A DNA stretch of 57,877 bases, from contig JAHJIQ010000048.1 in the NCBI GenBank assembly GCA_018823285.1, positions 1 to 57,877 on the forward strand, given 5' to 3'. Positions 57,835-57,877 of the stretch are shown here, in pieces. Positions within the stretch are counted from its first letter, which is position 1, and the number at the start of each line of letters is the position of its first letter. The position numbers and the translations under genes are program-made. This DNA comes from Pseudomonadota bacterium. Lineage in GTDB: Bacteria > Desulfobacterota > Desulfobulbia > Desulfobulbales > JAGXFP01. The notes under the pieces were generated by a model that saw only the letters and a list, made by a program, of their open reading frames with translations, searched no databases and was not told the origin of the DNA.

Positions 57835-57877
57835 CCAGACGCCTGATTACCCCTCCCCCGACAACCTCATCCCCATC

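Overview
The window is a 57.9-kb stretch of a Gram-negative bacterial chromosome. It most resembles a Desulfobulbales-type deltaproteobacterium (Desulfobacterota). That is an inference from gene content: an F1Fo operon of order b'-b-delta-alpha-gamma-beta-epsilon without the a and c subunits, a long PurL with a PurS-like N-terminus and no glutaminase domain, a PSP1/RicT protein beside metG, a proteobacterial divIVA next to yggT, and a PilY1-type minor-pilin operon. There is no rRNA or tRNA, no CRISPR array and no recognisable transposase. The only RNA gene seen with confidence is tmRNA.

Region by region. (1) 0.2-7.3 kb is a surface-glycan locus: a sulfotransferase, a GT4 glycosyltransferase, a UDP-HexNAc dehydrogenase, galE, and the gmd-fcl pair that makes GDP-L-fucose. 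Its first part is AT-rich. A PilZ protein and a VanZ-domain membrane protein follow. (2) 9.2-12.5 kb is a minus-strand, GC-rich accessory stretch: a SAM methyltransferase, a Ca2+/Na+ antiporter, an M48 peptidase and two small unknown genes. It ends at the 3' end of ssrA, a common integration site. (3) 12.6-13.6 kb holds ssrA (tmRNA) and smpB, the trans-translation pair. (4) 13.7-24.7 kb is a type IV pilus locus: fimT-pilW-pilV-pilX-pilY1-small periplasmic protein-pilB on the minus strand and a divergent major-type pilin. Most of its products carry Asp-rich, calcium-type loops. PilY1 has an unusual front end: a golvesin-like domain, thrombospondin type-3 repeats and a vWA domain ahead of the usual propeller.

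(5) 25.0-34.2 kb is a tightly packed plus-strand housekeeping run: purL, an OB/HD-domain nuclease, holB, ricT, metG, an unknown gene and a MinD/FlhG-like ATPase. Several genes are joined by 4-nt ATGA overlaps. (6) 34.4-41.9 kb holds yggT, divIVA and yggU, then phosphoesterase-HIT-mutS from a good sigma70-type promoter, and an AmiC-type amidase. The amidase has its own promoter and a long leader that can fold in alternative ways. (7) 41.9-45.0 kb holds an outer-membrane barrel protein, a GltA-type flavoprotein and an isolated cheX. (8) 45.1-57.8 kb, all minus strand, holds the ATP synthase operon with a clear promoter, alaS, recA, cinA and mtaB.

The core regions are ordinary housekeeping blocks. 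The accessory interest lies in the glycan locus, the calcium-motif pilus operon, the ssrA-adjacent stretch and the structured leader of the amidase gene.
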